A stretch of 64,000 bases of DNA from Parahoeflea olei. Its GTDB lineage: Bacteria; Pseudomonadota; Alphaproteobacteria; Rhizobiales; Rhizobiaceae. Below are positions 61,433-64,000 of the stretch, in pieces (within the stretch, counting starts at the first letter, position 1; every line of letters starts with the position of its first letter). The stretch lies in contig NZ_LQZT01000012.1 in NCBI RefSeq assembly GCF_001703635.1, positions 434,001 to 498,000 on the forward strand, given 5' to 3'. The position numbers were made by a program, and so were the translations under genes. Under the pieces are notes generated by a model. The model was not told the DNA's origin and did no database searches. It worked only from the letters and a program-made list of their open reading frames with translations.

Positions 61433-62743
61433 GTGAAGACCAGCGGCGCAGATCTCAAGTCCAACCTGTTCTACCAGTCGCGTCTGGCCCGGCCGATGCT
61501 CGACCGCGCGGAAGGCATCTATCTCTATGACACCACCGGCAAGCGCTATCTCGACGGCTCGTCGGGCGCGATGGTGTCGAATATCGGCCATTCCAATCCC
61601 AATGTGCTCGCCGCCATGAAGGCGCAGATGGACAAGTCGACCTTCGGCTACCGGCTGCATTTCCAGAACGAGCCGGCCGAGCGGCTCGCGCGGATGACCG
61701 CCGAGCGCATGCCCGAAGGGCTCGACCGGGTGTTCTTCGTCTCCGGCGGCTCGGAAGCGGTCGAAAGCGCGGTCAAGCTCGCGCGGCAATACACGCTCGC
61801 CGTCGGCCAGGAGAGCCGCTGGAAGGTGATCTCGCGCTTTCCCTCCTATCACGGCGGCACGCTCGGTGCGGTGGCACTCACCGGCTACGACCCGCTCACC
61901 AAGCCGTTCGAGCCGATGTTGCGGCCGATGCCGAAGGTCCCCGCACCGCTGTGCTATCTCGACCGCGACAATCTCTCCGATCACGACCGGGGGCTCAAAT
62001 ATGCCGACATGCTGCGCGATGAGATCCTGGCGCAGGGGCCGGAAACCGTGCTCGCTTTCCTGATGGAGCCGGTCGGCGGCGCCTCTACAGGCGCGCTGGT
62101 CGCCCCCGACAGCTATTACGGCCGCATCCGCGAGATCTGCGACGAGTTCGGCAAGTTCGTCGCCTCCGAGCACTGGGGCGTGGTCCCCGACATCGTGGCG
62201 CTGTCGAAAGGCTTTGCCGCGGGCTATGCGCCGCTCGGCGCGATGGTGGCGCAGAATGCGATCGTCGACACGGTGCTCGATGCCGGCGGCTTCATGCATG
62301 GCTTCACCTATGCCGGCAATCCGCTCGCCTGTGCCGCCGGCTGCGCGGTGCTCGGGGAAATGGACCGGCTCGGGCTCGTCGACAATGCGCGGGTGATGGG
62401 CGATCGCCTGAAGAGCGAACTCACCGGCCTGATGGACCGTTATCCGTTCATCGGCGATGTGCGCGGCAAGGGCCTGCTGCTCGCCTTCGAACTGGTCTCG
62501 GACCGCGAGACCATGGCGCCCTTGCCCAAGGAGCTGAACGCCTACAACCGCCTGGTCGATCTCGCCTATGACCGGGGCCTGATCATCTATTCGCGCCGCA
62601 CCCGCGGCGGCAAGGAAGGCGACCATTTCCTGGTCTGCCCGCCGCTGATCATCACCGAGGCGCAGATCGGCGAGATCATTGCGACGCTCATCGACTGCCT
62701 TGATGCGATGGCTGCGGAGATGAACCTGCCGGTGAACCGATAA
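61433..62743 (+). CDS. Class III aminotransferase with an apparent internal deletion at the PLP-binding region
   Basis: A 436-residue PLP-dependent aminotransferase of class III (omega-amino acid, beta-alanine, GABA, taurine types). It has the GG-SEA loop (FFVSGGSEAVESAVKLAR), YHGGTLGA, EPVGGASTG and the PLP lysine Lys259 in VALSKGFAAGYAPLG. Between residues 238 and 244 it reads DEFGKFVASEHW. Relatives have about 16 more residues here (VLLI-DEV-GFGRTG), which include the invariant Asp that binds the PLP ring nitrogen. The loss is in frame, so the protein is full-length but would be inactive. The start is GTG at 61433. Confidence 0.85.
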   Translation: MKTSGADLKSNLFYQSRLARPMLDRAEGIYLYDTTGKRYLDGSSGAMVSNIGHSNPNVLAAMKAQMDKSTFGYRLHFQNEPAERLARMTAERMPEGLDRVFFVSGGSEAVESAVKLARQYTLAVGQESRWKVISRFPSYHGGTLGAVALTGYDPLTKPFEPMLRPMPKVPAPLCYLDRDNLSDHDRGLKYADMLRDEILAQGPETVLAFLMEPVGGASTGALVAPDSYYGRIREICDEFGKFVASEHWGVVPDIVALSKGFAAGYAPLGAMVAQNAIVDTVLDAGGFMHGFTYAGNPLACAAGCAVLGEMDRLGLVDNARVMGDRLKSELTGLMDRYPFIGDVRGKGLLLAFELVSDRETMAPLPKELNAYNRLVDLAYDRGLIIYSRRTRGGKEGDHFLVCPPLIITEAQIGEIIATLIDCLDAMAAEMNLPVNR

Positions 62744-63438
62744 TGCCGTTTCCGGACAAGACCACGGATCTCGCGGCGGCGATCTCGAAGATCGGCGACG
62801 GTGCCCGCGTCATGATCGGCGGCTTCGGCGTGCCCGGCACGCCGTTCACGCTGATCGAGGAACTGGTGCGTCAGGGGCCCAGGAACCTCACCATCATCAA
62901 GAACGACGCCAACGAGCCCGGCATGGGCGTCGACTGGCTGCTTCAGGCCGGGCTCGTCAAACGGCTGATCACCAGCCATGTCGGGCTCAACGGCAATGCG
63001 GTCAGGATGATGAATGCGGGCGAGATCGAGGTCGAGTTCGTGGCGCAAGGCATCCTCGCCGAGCGCATCCGCACCGCTGGCGCCGGGCTCCGCGGCTTCG
63101 TCTCCGACATCGGCGTCGGCACGCTGTTGGCCGAGGGCAAGAAGCGGATCGAGATCGACGGCGAGACGCTGCTGTTCGAACCCGCGCTCGAGGCCGATTT
63201 CGCGCTGGTGCATGCGGCCACCGCCGACACCTTCGGCAATCTCGCCTATGTGGCGACCGCGCGCAATTTCAATCCGCTGATGGCGATGGCGGCGGAGTGC
63301 ACCATTGCCGAGGCGGAAGACCTGGTGCCGCTCGGCGGCCTCGCGCCGGACGCGATCCACACGCCGGCGCCCTTCGTCGACCATCTGGTGGCGCTGCCGC
63401 CCGAACTCATGGAGGTCTACGGTGTCGTCAAGCGCTAA
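62743..63438 (+). CDS. 3-oxoacid CoA-transferase subunit A
   Basis: A 231-residue family-I CoA-transferase alpha subunit. It has MIGGFGVPGTPFTLIEEL, EVEFVAQGILAERIRTAGAG, the Glu/Gly-rich turn, TFGNLAYVATARNFNPLMA and the end DAIHTPAPFVDHLV. It transfers CoA from succinyl-CoA or acetyl-CoA to a 3-oxoacid such as acetoacetate, 3-oxoadipate or a related acid. The ATG overlaps the aminotransferase stop by one base (TAATG), and the subunit B start lies inside its last codons, so all are translationally coupled. Confidence 0.92.
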   Translation: MPFPDKTTDLAAAISKIGDGARVMIGGFGVPGTPFTLIEELVRQGPRNLTIIKNDANEPGMGVDWLLQAGLVKRLITSHVGLNGNAVRMMNAGEIEVEFVAQGILAERIRTAGAGLRGFVSDIGVGTLLAEGKKRIEIDGETLLFEPALEADFALVHAATADTFGNLAYVATARNFNPLMAMAAECTIAEAEDLVPLGGLAPDAIHTPAPFVDHLVALPPELMEVYGVVKR

Positions 63439-64000
63439 GCAGAGGATGCTCGCCCGGGCCGCGCGCGACATCCTGCCCGGCATGACCGTCAATCTCGGCA
63501 TCGGGCTTCCGACCCAGGTGATGGCCCATGTGGCGCCCGATTGTCCCGTCTGCCTGCACTCGGAAAACGGCATCGCCGGCGTCGGCGGCCTGACGGCGCC
63601 GGGCCGCGAGGACCGCAACCTGATCGATGCCGGCGGCGGCTATATCCTGTGCGCGGCCGGAGGTTCGTTCTTCGACAGCGCCGTCTCCTTCGCGCTGGTC
63701 CGGGGAGGGCGGCTCGATCTCACCCTCCTCGGCGCCTTCGAGATCGCCGCCAACGGTGATCTTGCCAACTGGATCATCCCCGGCAAGTTCGCCGCCGGCG
63801 TCGGCGGCGCCATCGAGCTTGCGCAGAAGGCGCGGCGGGTGGGGGTGCTCACCACCCATACCGACAAGCACGGCAACCCGAAGATCCTCGAACGCTGCAC
63901 CCTGCCGCTGACAGCGCGCGGTTGTGTCGACCGCATCTATACCGACATGGCGGTGTGCGACGTCCGGCCCGATGGCCTGCATCTCGTGGAACTGGCAGAA
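63422..64000 (+). CDS. 3-oxoacid CoA-transferase subunit B (partial, cut by window edge)
   Basis: Beta subunit partner, open to the right end. The 193 visible residues show [15 protein letters not shown], the catalytic Glu48 in [51 protein letters not shown] and [11 protein letters not shown]. The start is a GTG at 63422 with GGAGG six bases before; it overlaps subunit A by 17 bases. An ATG at 63446 is the alternative. Confidence 0.92.
   Translation, partial: MSSSAKQRMLARAARDILPGMTVNLGIGLPTQVMAHVAPDCPVCLHSENGIAGVGGLTAPGREDRNLIDAGGGYILCAAGGSFFDSAVSFALVRGGRLDLTLLGAFEIAANGDLANWIIPGKFAAGVGGAIELAQKARRVGVLTTHTDKHGNPKILERCTLPLTARGCVDRIYTDMAVCDVRPDGLHLVELAE

Overview
The window looks like chromosomal DNA of an alphaproteobacterium of the Hyphomicrobiales (Rhizobiales), most like the Rhizobiaceae/Hoeflea side of the order. 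The evidence is visibly GC-rich coding sequence, dense gene packing with many 4-base ATGA overlaps, GTG and TTG starts with good Shine-Dalgarno sequences, and a gene set typical of that order: DUF1217 protein, extensin-family lipoprotein, TIGR02281-type aspartic protease, DUF1289, MQQNAAMVEE-type chemoreceptor, and paired polar-amino-acid ABC transporters. The genus is an inference. No rRNA, tRNA, CRISPR array, insertion sequence or prophage was recognised.

Layout. 0-9.7 kb: an HxlR regulator (cut by the left edge) divergent from a saccharopine-dehydrogenase-like oxidoreductase, dusA, a membrane-anchored methyltransferase, a thioesterase, an extensin-like lipoprotein, a TauE/SafE exporter, a six-repeat DUF1217 protein, an aspartic protease and a DUF1289 protein. 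9.7-21 kb: divergent cobS/cobT, a membrane histidine kinase, thermonuclease, DJ-1/PfpI protein, GST coupled to a uracil-DNA glycosylase, an Lrp regulator, AlkD-like and hydroxyisobutyrate-dehydrogenase-like genes, and penicillin acylase. 21.5-25 kb: proVWX glycine betaine/proline uptake operon ending in a clear terminator. 25.2-26.8 kb: a hipBA toxin-antitoxin pair. 27-32 kb: a TPR-methyltransferase and a lysine/arginine/histidine-type ABC cassette with a damaged permease junction and no ATPase, then mobA and a Bcr/CflA efflux pump. 32.5-43 kb: a small zinc-knuckle protein, DMT exporter, moaA, DUF971, MarR regulator with divergent hydrolase and PPOX flavoprotein, L,D-transpeptidase, diguanylate cyclase, fumarase and an ACR3 arsenite pump. 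43-54.5 kb: a second, large L,D-transpeptidase, DUF2478, L-lactate dehydrogenase, a PfkB-type kinase, a frameshifted chemoreceptor, a globin-like protein with a SAP-like tail, a His-rich CDF metal exporter, a CHAD/CYTH pair and a coiled-coil membrane protein.

54.6-64 kb is the most interesting part. First comes a quorum-sensing locus, luxR - luxI - 71-residue ORF, laid out like rhizobial cinR-cinI-cinS. Next is a LysR regulator divergent from an eight-gene operon that runs off the right edge: amino-acid-type binding protein, creatininase-family hydrolase, two permeases, ATPase, class III aminotransferase, and 3-oxoacid CoA-transferase A and B. Read as a pathway, this imports a small nitrogenous compound, hydrolyses an amide or cyclic amide, transaminates it to a keto acid and activates that as a CoA thioester. 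The substrate cannot be told from sequence.

A recurring oddity is that three unrelated genes (the ABC permease pair near 28.68 kb, the chemoreceptor near 48.26 kb and the aminotransferase near 62.15 kb) each lack an internal stretch that I estimate at very roughly 15-25 codons relative to their families. Two of the three losses change the reading frame. This is either real gene decay or an assembly/consensus problem, and must be settled before drawing biology from those genes.
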